Assembly: GCA_022113835.1 (NCBI GenBank)
Contig: JAILWY010000009.1
Span: 12,996,001 to 13,060,000 of the forward strand
Length of the DNA: 64,000 nt
Origin: Atopsyche davidsoni
Lineage: Eukaryota > Arthropoda > Insecta > Trichoptera > Hydrobiosidae
Direction: 5' to 3'
The notes below the pieces were generated by a model. That model did no database searches. It was not told the DNA's origin and saw only the letters and a list, made by a program, of their open reading frames with translations. Numbering within the stretch: position 1 is the first letter of the stretch; each line of letters opens with the position of its first letter. Positions 13,183-27,149 of the stretch are shown here, one piece after another. Both the position numbers and the translations under genes were made by a program.

Positions 13183-13242
13183 CATAATTCTGACTCCAAA
13201 ACCCCAAAAGCCCATAATTCTGACTCCACAACCGTAATTGCT
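13183..13242. repeat. Two-copy tandem repeat, period 30
   Basis: The 16-base string CATAATTCTGACTCCA occurs at 13183 and again exactly 30 bases later at 13213. Sequence after each copy is also similar (A/C-rich), so this is a small tandem duplication. Confidence 0.7.
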
Positions 13243-13510
13243 TATTTTGGACAAAAAAGAAAATAATAAGTACATCCACAAACATAGGTCTTTTATTTCG
13301 GAAGAACTCGGTAAAGAATGAACACAAATCCAGAGCTTCATCTGCTAAGAGAGCGTAAATCCAGCCAAGTGTTTCGGGTGTTTGCTCACCTCCCGGGGTC
13401 CTCTCGCGAGGACTTGCCCGGCATTACTCTGCCTTGGGCGGTTAAAAAGTAACAAAGTCCCCAAAGATGTTCATCGCTCCCCGACATTAAGGGTCCACTT
13501 ACTTTTATTG

Positions 13511-13511
13511 C

Positions 13512-13571
<60 letters not shown>

Positions 13572-13600
13572 GTGTGTGTGTGTGTATAAATATATATATT
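13511..13600. repeat. Compound microsatellite (TA)n(TG)n(TA)n
   Basis: A long TA dinucleotide array, with one small interruption, passes into about nine TG repeats near 13568-13585 and back into TA. Such arrays mutate rapidly in length and explain the tyrosine/isoleucine-rich open frame at 13382-13633, which is an artefact. Confidence 0.95.
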
Positions 13601-16600
13601 GCGTTTGTTATATATATAGAAAATAAAAATTAATCTGTGTTATTTCAATGTTATATATATGGCTTTAAAAACATTATTACGTTTGTTTATCTTTTGAAAA
13701 TATTTATGCCAAGTACGCATTTCGCATTAAATCAGAAGTCAGATTGACGGAGTAATTTTGAAGAAGGAAACCATTTATCTCTAACAATTGAATGTGAGCA
13801 ATGAGTTACGTATCGATTTCACAAATAAAATATAAGTTGGTATGAAAACGGATTAACGTTATATTATATAAATGATCACGGAGGAACGAACTTCCGGCCG
13901 CAGACTCCCCGAGGCACTCCCCTGTGGAGCACCCCGAGCCTTCACCCTCTTACCCGTGGATCTACATCAATGCCCGGGGAAGTCGACATGTAATAATATC
14001 TATTGAAAGTATTATAATATACGTGCAAAGTGGCACTCTTTTGCTTGAAGTATATGCTAAAATATTAGTTTTTATATCTTTAGCCATAGAACATACGTTG
14101 AACGAAAAATAATACATTTTTTTTAATGTAACTTATTACAATCATTAATTAGTAATAGTTAATTTTGAATGCATGAAAAAGCATTGTTGATAACAACTGG
14201 TGGTGAAGATACTCTGAAAGTTTCAACTCCCCAAAAAAAAAACCAAAAACCCTTCGACTTTAATATTGCAACCAGCATTATAGCAGGTTTAAACAATCTG
14301 CATTAAAGTTTTGAAAGGTACATCAATAAACAATTTGGAAATATTAGCAAATTTTTACATAATACAAAACCGTGATATTCAAAATGATTATGAGGCTAGC
14401 TTGTGATAGTCATTAGGTGTAGGTTTGAATCTATATTTTGTAATCTATTACACTGTAAAAAATGAGAATAACTGAAATAATTAGTGTCGGTTTTCAGATA
14501 ACTTATAGTGTGTGTATAAAGCAACCCTTCTGCGATCCATCTGCAGACAATAATCCGCTATCAGTCATTGGAGCAGGCGAGTCCCCTGTATATTTAAATA
14601 TTCTGCAAAAATATGACGGAAGCCAGTACCCTCGTCCGACCTGCGTCATCCCCGGGGACTCCCACCCCGCACAAAACAAACTGTCAGCCTGGGGAGTCTA
14701 CCCCCGCCCCGTGGAAAATCAGACGAAATAATACTTCACTGTCAAAGGCTTCTTCTTTATCTGACCTTGTGTGCAAACGCCCGGAATTAAAAATAAATAT
14801 TGTTTGTTATTTTTAAACGAAATTACTCTTTGGGGTATTGTTTTTATTTTATTTTGAAAATTGTTTTTGAGTTTATATTCAATCAGGGGTTATCTTAATT
14901 GCTATATTTTTAAACGAAAAATTTAAAAAAAAAATTCTTAATAAATTTTAGAAAATATGCAAGAGAGTCGCTTGAGGCAAAATTAAACTTTGGTTATTAT
15001 TATAAATGTAAAAGCTTGGATGGTTCTAGTACGATGGCATTCCTTTTGAGATCAACCAACGAGGCCAGTTACATAAGAGACCGTAAAATGAAGATTTTTC
15101 TGCAAAGGTATTAAATGATTAAATGAGTACTTTAAAAAAATAAAATATTTATTTATAACTTATTACATTTTCCAAATGAAAATACATTTTGTTTTTAAAC
15201 GTGATCGAATGAGAAAACCTTTTTTTGCAAAATTCTATAAATGTGCATACATTGAATAAATTTAGTTATTTAATCCTTAATTTATTTTATTTAATAAAAG
15301 TTAAATTTATGTGATACCTAAATTTTATCGCAAGCACAGCCCCGTTAACGCCAGTGTTATTTACAAAACCCAATTTTCTCGAATATGTAAGAATTTGTTT
15401 TGTTTTTCTCGGCGTCGTGACAAAGTGACTAGGCAACTTTAACAAAGTTTCTTACATTTTATATTTTTTATATAAATAAGAGAAAAGTGCTGACTTGTTT
15501 TAATAAATTGAAACACTCTGAAGCTGGCAAAGTCACGTTGTTTTAGCTTATTAAAACTACGCTTCAATTGCTTTTTCTCACATTAGAAATTTTGAAGTAA
15601 TTTATTTTAAACCATTTTTTTATACGGCGATGGCTGTATTTACTGTTATTGTCTATAGTCAATATGTTGTACTTATCAATGGCAATAAATATTACGTGCA
15701 AGCGGAGATTGCCATCGCCAGCTTTTGAGCTTTATTAACTCACAATTGTGTTAAAAAATATTAAAGAGACGTCAATTTTTTGCACGAAGTAATTTTATAA
15801 TTCGTTGGCTAATTTTAAGCGTATCTTAAAAATTTAGCAAAGCAAATTTATATACAATACAACTCTATACAAAGTAATAGAGACTTCTCCAAGCATAGCA
15901 AATGTTCAGAAACAAAGTATGTACCCTCCATCAGTATATCTTAGTAACATCAAGCCATACGCTATTAAACCCACTGCCACTTAACAAACATATCCTAAAG
16001 CACACTATACCTTTCCTTGTAAAACAATAAACCTTTATTATTCCTGGATAAGAACTAATAAAAGAAATTGGCCTGAGAACAGTGACCATGAAAGTGTTTG
16101 CGAAAACCCAGACGTTTTGGACCCCTTATAGAATAAGCAGTAAAAAAGATTAATAAAAAGAAATCTTTTTTGCTTTCGGCAGCTTCCTCACTAAAAGTCA
16201 TGATTCCTCTCGGACTGATAGATATTGGGTAATTATTTATATAGGATAACATTCTCTGCAATATGAACGTTATCATGATAATTTCCATGTGTTTTAAGTA
16301 CACTGTGATACTTGAAATTAGGAGAAAGCATTATGAACAATTGCAATCTCAAATTACAAATTTAGCCTTTTTCATATAAGTTGATTATTTTTTTTTACTA
16401 ACAAAATATGTACACAAGTATAAATATAATAAAAGTTAAACCTATTAACGTTAAGTATTAAAGTCATTATTAAAATAAACGAAGTATTTTTTTTTATTTA
16501 ACATTTAATTGTGATAAATAATCATTTTTTTACTTTATGTGGAAGAAAAATTGTGCAAATCAAATAACGATACTAGCTTAAAGAAAAAGTTAAATTCGTA

Positions 16601-17879
16601 TCATGTCAGAATCTAATTTCAGTGTTTTGCTTTTTCGTTCACGTTTTGTGTATTTTATTTATACACGTTTATTTTCAAGCGAATAAAGTCGATTCCAGTG
16701 AATTAAGGCCAGCCTGAGAAGAGGATAGAATATTATCAATCATGTAAGTAAATTGGTTGGGCTAGTCCGGAATGTGAAAGTAAGGTTTTTTAATGCATGT
16801 TCGTTTTATTTGTGTCCACTTTAATCTAGAAAAACCTTCCAGAAGTAATCCGTCTTGACCCACGTCAGGCTTTAGGCCCTCAGCCACCGGCCGAGATCAA
16901 CCTCTTTCTGGGGCCATATCGCTTATGCCCAGGACAGCGTATACCACAAGTTCACTAAACAATATAAAACGCAGTCAATTGAGCGAGTATAATGCTTATA
17001 AACCGAAAATAGCTTGACATGCGTGCAATTCTCCAAACACGTGTACCTGCTTAAGGGATTTTGTTATATACTATTACTCTTCTAGTAGAAAACATTCATC
17101 CTTTGGCAATCTGTACAACACCTGTATAACCGTAGAACTCTGTGAAAGTAGAAGACCTCAAGCGTTAAAGCAAATAAATATGCGGTAAAAATAATAAACA
17201 GTATTTGCAGCCAAGTTTGGCTTGGAACATCTCTAGAATTTATAATGTCATATCCAAGAAAAATATCAGATATATTATTGTATAAAAAAAAATTGATATT
17301 TTTTAACTAAATACTTTAAATAAGGTATTGAAAAATTAGCCTGGTACGTCATTGAAAATGGCACAAATATAAAATTTCCGGCGATGTAGGTTGTATTGAT
17401 TTTGAAAAAGTTATTTTTTATTATACAAATTTATAATAAAGTACGATAGCAGAAAGAATGTAATAAGTCACATAAAAAAATCATTTATCGAATCGTGGAA
17501 ATGGAAAATTGGTTAAGCATTTAATAAAACCAAAAACTATCACAAAAATTTATATTTTTATATTTACTAGAACATTATCAGAACTTATTACAATAAAAGG
17601 AATATCAAAACAAAAATCAACCATCATACGAATTCCTTTTTTCATCGGAAAACTTTCAGCAATGAGGAACTTTTAAATGGCTTCTTTGATTTTTTTATTA
17701 AGTATGCATATACGCACTACAATAAATTTGAAGAACTTTTGTTATTAAACGATTTTTCGAAAATAATAATTTCAACTTAATCAAAAGGTATCTAGCAGAC
17801 AATAACAGAATCTTTAAATCAACGAACCATAGAATAATGTACAACTTACGCTAATGTTTATTAAATAACACCGAGTACT

Positions 17880-18210
17880 TTACCTCTCACGGCTTGGTTC
17901 CTTCGGGGAAAGTAATCGAAGGTAATGCTAACTCTGAAAATTACAGTTTTCCTCCAGTAGGTCTCGCTGGGCTCCACGTGACGCCGGGATAAGAGCCCCA
18001 TAAGGCTCCGTTTTTTTGTTCCCGCCACCCCAACCCTGGGTGCTGAACTGGCTTTCCCAGGGGTAACGATCCATTTTGTTTTTATCGCCCCTACGCGTCA
18101 GTGTGAGAGAGGTTTGGTAGAACTATTTTGGTTTTTCTTCAACGCTACCTGGAGAAAAACTTCTTCTTTTTTGACTCCCCGTGTTTGGTTAATACGTCGG
18201 TGTAATGAAT
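17880..18210. promoter_or_regulatory. GC island, candidate regulatory element
   Basis: This patch is distinctly richer in GC than its flanks. It includes CACGTG (an E-box, in GGGCTCCACGTGACGCC near 17970-17986) and several C runs. No open frame is sustained across it. I infer a possible conserved noncoding element. Comparison with related genomes would decide. Confidence 0.25.
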
Positions 18211-20099
18211 TTATGATGGCTCGGTCCAACCGAAATAAACTATATTTAGAGATATAAAAAAAACTTTCGGCTTAATAACGATAATGTGATATATAATATG
18301 ATGATATTATTTTTGTATTGCGATAAATAAACTTATTCTTAAATTCAAAATTTCTCGTGTAAATACATTTTAAAGAGATCGGACTTTAAATTTGAATATA
18401 TACGTAAATAGAAAATGGTGAAATTGTAGTAAATTTTAAACCTAATTTTATTGTGTTTACTACCCTCGAAGAAGTTCAAGAATAAATATAAAAAATAGCT
18501 CTTCTACAAAATGTGTTGGCGGAATATCAAATAACCTGCATTTTATTCTCAACAATATACATCTAAAAATATTGAAATTCTTAAAAAGGCCTGTACTCTT
18601 TTAAAGTGAGTATTTTCAGAAAGCGATGTTCTGTTCTGATCATCAAAAACTTCAAGTCTCAGATTCGCTCGTATAATACATAAGTAGCGCCGAATAATAC
18701 AAGCCCTTCTTTGTTTCGCCGAACGAGGAATTTCATTAGACAATCTAATACAAAATTTTCCAAAAACACCGCTTACTTCGTCTCGTATAGAATTTTTCTT
18801 CCTGTTTGTTGTCGAAGCGGCAGTCGATGGGCTCTTTGCAAATACACCCGCTGTGAACCTTTTGATACGTTATACTCTCCCTTTAAATATTCATGAGCTT
18901 TGTGTACGTGCTTTTTAGATTCGCGAAATCTTGTTCTTTTGCTCGTCTATTTATAGATCACTTATTCCTTGTTTATTTTGTTGCATGCTCCAGGCGAGGC
19001 CGCGGTCCGAGCGAGAGTGTTTCTCGAAAAAATATTATAACTACCGAAGGACTTATCACTAATGAAATTTTATTCCTGGTAATGTGTAAGGTTTTAATTT
19101 TCAAGTAAACAAAAAGAATTATATATTTTAAAAAAATCATACTTTGGTATTTTACGTTGGTTGGTAACACCTGAAAAAATATTATCAATTCACAGCAGTA
19201 ATTTATTATAAACCTCGCTTATATTATAATATTATAATTTCTTAAATACATGCAAGTATTTATATTAGCAACTTATATTCAATATAAAAAATAACTTTAA
19301 TTCTACATTCATAGCCAATAACAAAATTTATTGTCAAAAAATCAAAGATATACGATAAATAAACCAATACGTATATATTTTACAAAACTGAGTTTTAACA
19401 TATCTAACTTAAAATAAATAAAATAATAAAAAACTTTACCATACTTTTTTTTTTGATTTTGCTTTGAAAATTCCCGCTTCAATTATTAAACTGGTGAATT
19501 TAAAACAAAATATCTATGGAGACTCATACAATATGCATTATAACGTATTTTTCATTGAAAAAAATCATCATGATAATATTTTGCAGTTTCTGGTTCGGAC
19601 AATATTGAACAAATCAAAAAAAATAACCATTACAATTAAACTACACTTATAAAGTTTGTAGTTTATGGACTGATATAAAATAAAAAAATTAGGGAATTGA
19701 ATGAAGGTGGCTGCGTTTTAGTTTAATTAAAATTACTTTAAAGATAAATGAATGGTTTTGCAAAAATGACAAAAGTCTCTATTAAAAAATTCATAAATCT
19801 GTAGCGGCAATAAGTTTTTAATGTGAAAAAAGCTCTTTAAGCTGGATTGTTTTAATTATTAAAAACAATTTCGTTATCATAGCATGACAGAAAAAACCTT
19901 ACACACACATACAAATTTATTTTTTCTGTAAAAAATATCGTCGAGCTTATGAAGATAGAAAAAATACCTAAATGATCAAATAACAAAATAAATAATTTTT
20001 AGGTCTTGTAAAACTTTGTTTGCTCAATATTTATTTAAAATATAAGAGTTTTAATGATTTTTAAGAATAAAAAAAATATTCTTAGATTGGTTGAGTTAT

Positions 20100-20540
20100 C
20101 TACCCAAAAGGGTTTCTCAGACAGGACAAAAAGTTGGAACCCTTAACTCCGCAAAAAGTAAGCCGTCAGTTTCTAAGCGGGCGAAAATGCGCCGTGAAAT
20201 AATTAGACGAAAGAATAAATGTTTTTCAACGTCAAAATGAAAACGCGACTCCTCGTGCAGTCTAAAAATGACTCCATGTTAAAAAAATTAACACGTCGTC
20301 ATTTTTTTATATCAATGAGGTAATCACAGATATCTTCAATCTGCGTTGTGATTGGCCAACGGGGACTCACCAATACACCCGGCGGACACACATACTGCGA
20401 ACATTTATTAATTCAATTCGCTTAATAAACTTATTATTTAATGGCGCGCCGCTTGTTATGTTGGCATAACTTCTTCGGTGATATATTTCTTGCTCGGTTG
20501 GCACGACTTTCCGCTACGACTATCTGGAACGGGCCTATTT
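20100..20540. promoter_or_regulatory. Candidate conserved noncoding element with CCAAT box
   Basis: This is a long block of even base composition in an AT desert. It contains an inverted CCAAT box in GTGATTGGCCAACGG (ATTGG at 20351-20355), a TTATTAATTCAATTCGCTTAATAAAC homeodomain-type region near 20405-20430 and an ATGGCGCGCCGC patch at about 20441. There is no open frame of note. The composition and motif mix suggest an enhancer or promoter, but no adjacent transcript is visible. Confidence 0.3.
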
Positions 20541-21429
20541 TTAACTGAATGCTAATTTTTTGCTCCAGATAATTATGAACTTGCAAACATATTCAAATAT
20601 ATATTTTTTTTGAACATAATTTGTTCAACTCAATGTATTAAATATATTGCTATTTAACACATGTTTTGGTTAGTAAATTTTTGATATTATAAAGTAGTTT
20701 TATATCGTATCATAAACATTTTTAAAGTGATATAAAATTAATGTTATATGTAATATTATTATTAATATAATTTATTAATTATTTTGTTTGAAAAAAATAT
20801 ATATTACAGTGATTAAACGTCTTAGTCGCCGATGTCCTGAAAAAACGTAAATTCAGTAAATATTTAAGTGATAATAAATTATACATATTTTTTATAATAC
20901 GTTTCCGGTAGAAATATTCAATTTATAAAAAACATCAATTTATTGACAATTAAAAAAAATACATTGATTGCCTTTATTTTTCAACATTTATTCATATTAT
21001 TACAGTAAAATGTTATGCCTTTTTAAATAGCCTGTTTACGTAAGAATTTTTTTTACAGTCAATTTACTTTATTACAGAGAGAGTATGAGTAAGCACCAAC
21101 AACCCCCATGTGTCAATATTGTTAAGTAGCCTTTACCGTATTTTCTCTGGGAAATCTTATATGAATACAACCCAGTTTTTTGCTGATAATCCATTCGTGT
21201 AGGACGTGATACGTTGGTTTTATAATGAAATTAGTGATTAATCGTCCAAGAGTCTATCTTGAGCGACGACATCCCCAACCACAATAACAAGCAGAAAATA
21301 ATACAACCAATAAAATTCACGACGTGTATAAGGTCGAATGGTGTGTTATGAAAGTGTTTACTTACAGTTGTGTGCTCTCGGGCAAATCACGTGCTCGCAT
21401 AACTGTATGCACTCCACGTATATGAGCGA

Positions 21430-21620
21430 CCGTCACTTTAGGGTGTTCGCGATGGGGTAGGAGCTGTAGAGGCGTGACCGCGCGGCGCCGTGGTCTCCTT
21501 GGGACTGGCTCGGCTCTGGTCCTGTGGCCACCCCCACCCCTGGCGAAGGCTGCTCATGCGCACGACCCCCTGGATGTTTACTCTATGCAGGCTCCATTGC
21601 AAACGCTGAATTACGTAACG
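21430..21620. other. GC-rich block upstream of tRNA-like fragment
   Basis: A roughly 190-base GC-rich block (C/G runs, CGCGCGGCGCCG near 21479) directly precedes the tRNA-like fragment. The minus-strand frame at 21438-21668 is proline/serine/arginine-rich with no family resemblance. It is either a GC island or part of one repeat unit together with the following fragment. Confidence 0.3.
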
Positions 21621-21624
21621 TGAA

Positions 21625-21680
21625 AAGGCTCCGCGGGTAGAGTCGTCGCCTGAAAGCGCTGAATGCAAGTCCGAGCCTTT
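21625..21680 (+). repeat. tRNA-like fragment, probable SINE head
   Basis: The stretch GCGGGTAGAGTCGTCGCCT (21633 on) matches a tRNA D-arm/A-box style sequence. It is followed by GAAAGCGCTGAATGC and the B-box-like AAGTCCGAGCC about 30 bases later. AAGGCTC at the left and GAGCCTT at the right could pair as an acceptor stem, but the interval is only about 55 bases, too short for a functional tRNA. A tRNA-derived SINE or degenerate tRNA is the best explanation. Confidence 0.45.
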
Positions 21681-21699
21681 GAGATTATGTGAATTTCAT

Positions 21700-24600
21700 T
21701 AAGGACCGGGACTCCGGTTGAGATAGCGATATTGAGATGATGGGACGAGGTCTTTTATGCGCTGGAAATGTGGTGATTTATATCGGAAAGTTTGAGAGAG
21801 TTTAAACTTATTTTATTTCCCTGTGAAAAATGTGGAGTTTTTTAAAATTTATTACAGCGATAAAATAACTTAATTTTTTTTAAATTTCTGAAATTTGGAA
21901 AAAAACATCACATGGTTTTTTTTAATAATTTTAAAATTGGGTTAAAGTTAAAAAAAAATTTGTTAAGTTAATTAATATATTTTTTTACACACACGATTTT
22001 CAACGAAATGTAATCATTATTAAATGCTCAAGACATGTTAATATGTTACAAAAAAATATAAATAAAATAAAAATGTCTGTACATTCGGAAGATATTCAAG
22101 TCTAGATAACCTCAATTAAAAGTATTTAAATACATCTTTTCCTGAAAAAAAAAGCGAACTTTCCATTCGTTAAAGATAATGAAAAGAGTATCTAACATTA
22201 AACGCGTCATGAATTTGCATAGTATTATGTATAATCATATTAAACCTTTATCGGAGAGGCTTTTCTAAAACTAGAACAAATTCAAATATGCAAACACAAT
22301 TGTAAAAAACAATTATTCTAAGGATCCAAAAAAGTACAAGAGTTTGATTTATATTTTTTTCATAATAACAATTGAGTGGAGCATAATAATAATCATTATA
22401 TGTATGCAGAAACAAGATTGATTAATTACAGAAAATGTTCAAATTTTTCTTACTGATCCACCGTGAATTAATGCCCAAAAATCATTTAATACATTTAACT
22501 TTGGTTGTAATTGATATAAATATTCATTTAGATAGTATTTAATCTTCCTGGAGGCTTTTGGCACATCTCCCGGGACGTCCGCTCTCAGTGTGTAGGGTAG
22601 TTTATGAAGGGACCGCACCCCAGTAAGTGCCAAATAATCGCGTATGCAGTTGCCTTTGTGTTAAAGAGAATATTGTACATCGAGTAATAGTTAGTATTTC
22701 TAACGCCTCATTCATATGTAACGTGTACATACGAATGAGGTAGCTAAAAAATATATGCTATGTTATTTTTGTTACAATGTCATCAAGCCTTTGATGTAAC
22801 ATAATTAAAAAATAATTTAAATATTTAAAAATCAACTGAGTATTCATAAAATAATGTTTTAAAAGATAACTAATAAATTGAATATCACTTAACATCTTTG
22901 TATTCCGTTGAAATGTCAATTAGCAAGGTTTTTTATACGTATCATAAAATATATCAATCACTTATTGTGAAGCGAATTTTTGTATTTTTATTAGGTGTTA
23001 GTATAATGTTTATGATAGCTTTTTGTTCATAACGTTAAATTTATTCCAAGAAAATTTCATTTTTTCTGAATTGATTACGAGTCAGAATGTTGGCTAAAAC
23101 ATCTCTCCGTCGCGAGGTGTCAATATTAATGATATTCATCTGATCTCCGCCTACTATCAGTTACCAAAACCAGCAACGTTACAAGCGACAACATCGGGGT
23201 GGGCCACCCCAGCTAGAAGGCTTTTGGGGGGTGTGACAGGCTTCGCTGAATAATATATAAGACTTGAGATTTCGTTAAGATCTCCGATTTCCGATAATAT
23301 TGAAAAAAATATTCAAAGTTGATTCATATTGGAGCGGAGATCTTTGAACAGAATTAATTGAAAAGGCTTATATAGATATCGTTGATGTTTATTTTATAAT
23401 CAGTAATACAAATAGACTAGGAATTTTTGCTAGCTTAAATAATCAATATGATACAAATTTTAATCGTTTTAATGCTTAAGTGAGATGTCATATTTGATTT
23501 ATAATTACATCAAACTAAAGTATTGTTATTATGTACGTCTTTAAACTCTAAATCAATTTTTTTAGTCGATTGTATAAATCACTCTTAAAAATGTAGAAAG
23601 CAGATGTTATCAAAAAGTATGGTCGCCCTGCTCGGAACATCAGCCAAACTGTTTATTAAACATGATACGAAGCCGTGTTAGTCAAAGTATATAATATTCT
23701 CTCTTGTCCGTGACACGGTCTGAACAGTTTTTGATATGTAAAGCCCAACTTCCGGGGGATGCGTGTTAACCATGCATGAGCTTTGTTCCGCCCAGCCTGG
23801 CTGCTGCAGTTTGCAGAGTGCATTATTCACTTTTGCAATAGGCGCTAACTTAATGGTTCAGCTTCCCTTTGCTGAGGGTGCGCGAGCTTTCACTCGGTTT
23901 CATTGCCTATAGTTTCACGAAACCAATTAAGAAATCTTTGTCTGATTTTATTGAAAGATGTGTCTTGTGAATTGAAATCATTGAATTGAATCTATTAATT
24001 TTAAAATTAAAAAAAAGTTTACCAATAATTAAAATATCCTAGTACTACTTATTTGGTGCATATATTGCTAATTTATCAATATGTTTAATTAATTTTATAA
24101 ATATTAAAAATTTATATGTGTGCTCGATACTGATCGCCTCATATTCCTTGTTTTTTTCAATAAAATAGTAAAGGTGCGACTTTTGTGACGAATAAATTGG
24201 TCAAGTTAATATTTTTTATCAGTCCAGATTTTTCTCTTCCAAAGTCACAGATGTCTTCCATCAAGTGCGAGATCAATATTCACTTTATATGATAATGAGA
24301 TAATATTTATGAGGGAACTGTTGAAAAGAAGCACCCGAATATTTTTTAATGTACTCCTTACAAATACACGACAGAGAGTTGTTAATGTCTTACCCCATTG
24401 TCCTTTTTATTGGGGCGCCTTTACTTTCTCACAAAAGCCAGCAGAACTTTTGTTCGTATGAAATATAGTTGTTCGTCGGTGATGTACTGTTATTGCACAG
24501 CGCCTATCGACGGCGACGAAGCACTCTATCAACGTGCCCGATATAAATAACAGTAATAAAATAATTACAATAAAAAAATCTGTAAAAAAAACAAACAATA

Positions 24601-27100
24601 AATACATTTGGGTTTATGTAAGAAACATAGTTTTTCACCCAGAAAGTATTAAATTTATTGTATCCATTGAATTGCATAAGAACATTTTAGACTTGGGGCT
24701 TGTATATAAACTAACCATATGATAATCTACTACTTTATAGTTTATTTTTAATTATGATATGAACTAAAATATCTCACAAACAACTTCAACAAAACTATGT
24801 TGCTTTTTTTCCGAAAATCCCAACATATTTAATTCCAGATAATTAATTGATATCATGTAATTAACTACTGTCTATAATATACTATCTGAAAAATATCCGA
24901 ATACGTTATTTATATCTAATTTTTTTTATCTTAAGCATCTCTACGTTAACTACGTAAGTGAGTACTGAGAACACAAAGCTCTTATCTCTCCAAAATACGA
25001 TTTTTTTATTTTTATTTTATTGATATTCACTATGTCGGTACAAATTTCTCTGCCCGGTGTATTTTCTAAACATCTGGCTAACATCAACAACCCTAAAATA
25101 AAATGGTAAAATATATATTATATTCTTTTGGTTGTGAAAGCTGTTGATGTTTAAATCGTTATACAACCATTATTTTGTTTCCAGTACTCATTGCACTGTA
25201 TTTTTCATATCCAAAGGAAACTGTATTTTTTCAAATATTTTTTAAGCACCTGATTAATCATAAAATAAAGTTTGTGGTAAATCGCAGCTATTATGCCATT
25301 GAATACAACATCACTTTAAACATCATCTATTTTGATGTACGACTTTCAATATGTTACTTAATTTCATTATTTTTTTAATAATCTTTGTATTAAAAAATAT
25401 AATCTAACTTCTAAATAGAAATTAAAATAATACCGTTCAAAATGGCTTCGTTTTCTTATTAAGTCCGATCCGCTGGCGCTGGCAAGAGAAGAGCATTCTT
25501 TAGCATCGGTCGGAAATAGTCTGAATAATTCTTGATATTCCACAAAATACTTTAAGTATGATAGCTTCGAATAAAATTCACGACGATGCTTTCAGGCATT
25601 AATTTTTGCATTGTAAAAGCTTTATTTTGCCTTAAAACTAATTTTTGCCTGTACGAATAAAACTAATACTCATTCATTGATAAATATATGTAAATATTAC
25701 ACAAGAAGAAAAAATCATTAACATTATTAAATGTAGAAATATTTTAAATTTTCGCATTTTTATCATTAATTTATTTTAGTCTAATTTTAAATACATTCAT
25801 GTTATAAAAAATATACATTAATGTATCGACCCATTTATTATGGCACCAGATTTACCCGAAAGCAAAATAATTGGCAAACATTTTCGTATTATCAAAGAAA
25901 ATTCAAAAGCAAATTAAATTGCTAACTCTAACTAAGACCCGGCCAGGTTTAAGTTTGAGAATTGAAATTTCTTACTAAGGTTGCTGTACAATCAACTTTT
26001 ATAGAAATACAAATTGAATAGAGAAATTAAAAGAAGATGCTCTGAAGGCTGAGCTTAAATTAAATAAAACGAATTGCGACCATCTCTGGTTATTCAAAAT
26101 TAAAAATTGTTTCAAATGTTTCGCTTTCCTGTCATTTATTTATTTTGATAGAAAAATTAAATAGCACTATAAGAATTGAGGAATCCTATTTAACTCCTAA
26201 AACAAAAAAAATAACAAACATTTGAGTTTTATTTTATTTTAGGTAATCATCGTGTATTCCAATATAACATATTTAAAATAAAATAAACACATAATAAATA
26301 TAAAAATCTTGTTTTTTTTTTAATAGCAACTGATAATTTATAAAAGTGTATCTACGTTCATATTGCATATATCCATATATGTATTATTGCATACATGCAA
26401 TGTAACCCTAAGGCTAAGTTTTAACTGATAAGTTTAAATTTCAACTCTGGAAATAAAAGTTTTAAAATTGCATTGCTGACTTGTAAAAACATAACATAAC
26501 CACATTTGGATCGACGCAAGGAAAGTTTACTTACATTTGTACAACATCTAGAGACGCGTTCACTTCACTGAATGAGACCACCATAAGGTCGGGTCTCCAC
26601 ACAGACACCTAAAAATAAAGTTTATTGCAAAAGGGGGTCATAATGGGGAGTATAAAAGTTTCAAAATGGCCTCTGCGTAGAGGGGATGTCTTTCATTACT
26701 GAAAAGTACCCCGTTTACTGCACCCCGGATCTAAGGCGAATTAAAATTACTTTTTTATATGCGCTAACTTTTGAAAAATTTCTATTTTGTGTACGAAATA
26801 TTTGTTGTATTAAAATTTCAATGCATTAAAAAGAAATAATGTTGGAAAACGTGTAGTTATTAATAACGACCCTAAGCGCTCAGAATATATTACTACCAGC
26901 AAGAAAAGTCTCCGCCATTAGCGAGGATTTATTCTAATGAAGATTTTTGTAGCCTACTTTTACATTTCTCAGTGGTTTCTTCGTTAGTAAATACGTTTTT
27001 AAATTCTGTACAATTGTGATTACTGCATACATGTCACGATTGATATTGAAGTAATAAGAAAATTAGTGCTACCATCAAGTTAACGATTACTCGCCCAAAT
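21700..27100. other. AT-rich desert
   Basis: No gene is recognised. The stretch contains a 35-nt near-perfect hairpin at 22706-22740, a GC-richer patch at 23160-23240 with the small palindrome GGGGTGGGCCACCCC, and another at 23740-23930. All open frames here are short and AT-rich. Confidence 0.55.
22706..22740. repeat. 35-nt inverted repeat (hairpin)
   Basis: Arms CCTCATTCATATGTA and TACATACGAATGAGG pair over 15 bp with a single mismatch around the 5-base centre ACGTG. It is too short for a typical microRNA precursor. It could be a protein-binding palindrome or an RNA hairpin. Confidence 0.7.
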
Positions 27101-27149
27101 ATTTTTGAATATAATGTGTTTTTAAATAATTATATTTATAAGTAAAAGT

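Larger units (their letters stand above)
12280..21420. other. AT-rich desert with scattered GC islands
   Basis: No gene is recognised. It contains a two-copy 30-bp repeat at 13183-13242, a compound microsatellite at 13511-13600, and GC-richer patches at 13370-13500, 13890-13990, 14560-14720, 17880-18210 and 20100-20540. Open frames such as 14462-14731 run through the GC patches without family resemblance or splice context, and I regard them as chance. Confidence 0.5.

Noticed and set aside
13382..13633. Frame ending in repeated Ile-Tyr and Cys-Val
   Set aside because: Translation of the (TA)n(TG)n microsatellite.
22730..22745. TGAGGTAG, identical to the let-7 seed
   Set aside because: Only the seed matches, the following bases differ from let-7, and the hairpin is too short and wrongly placed for a let-7 precursor.
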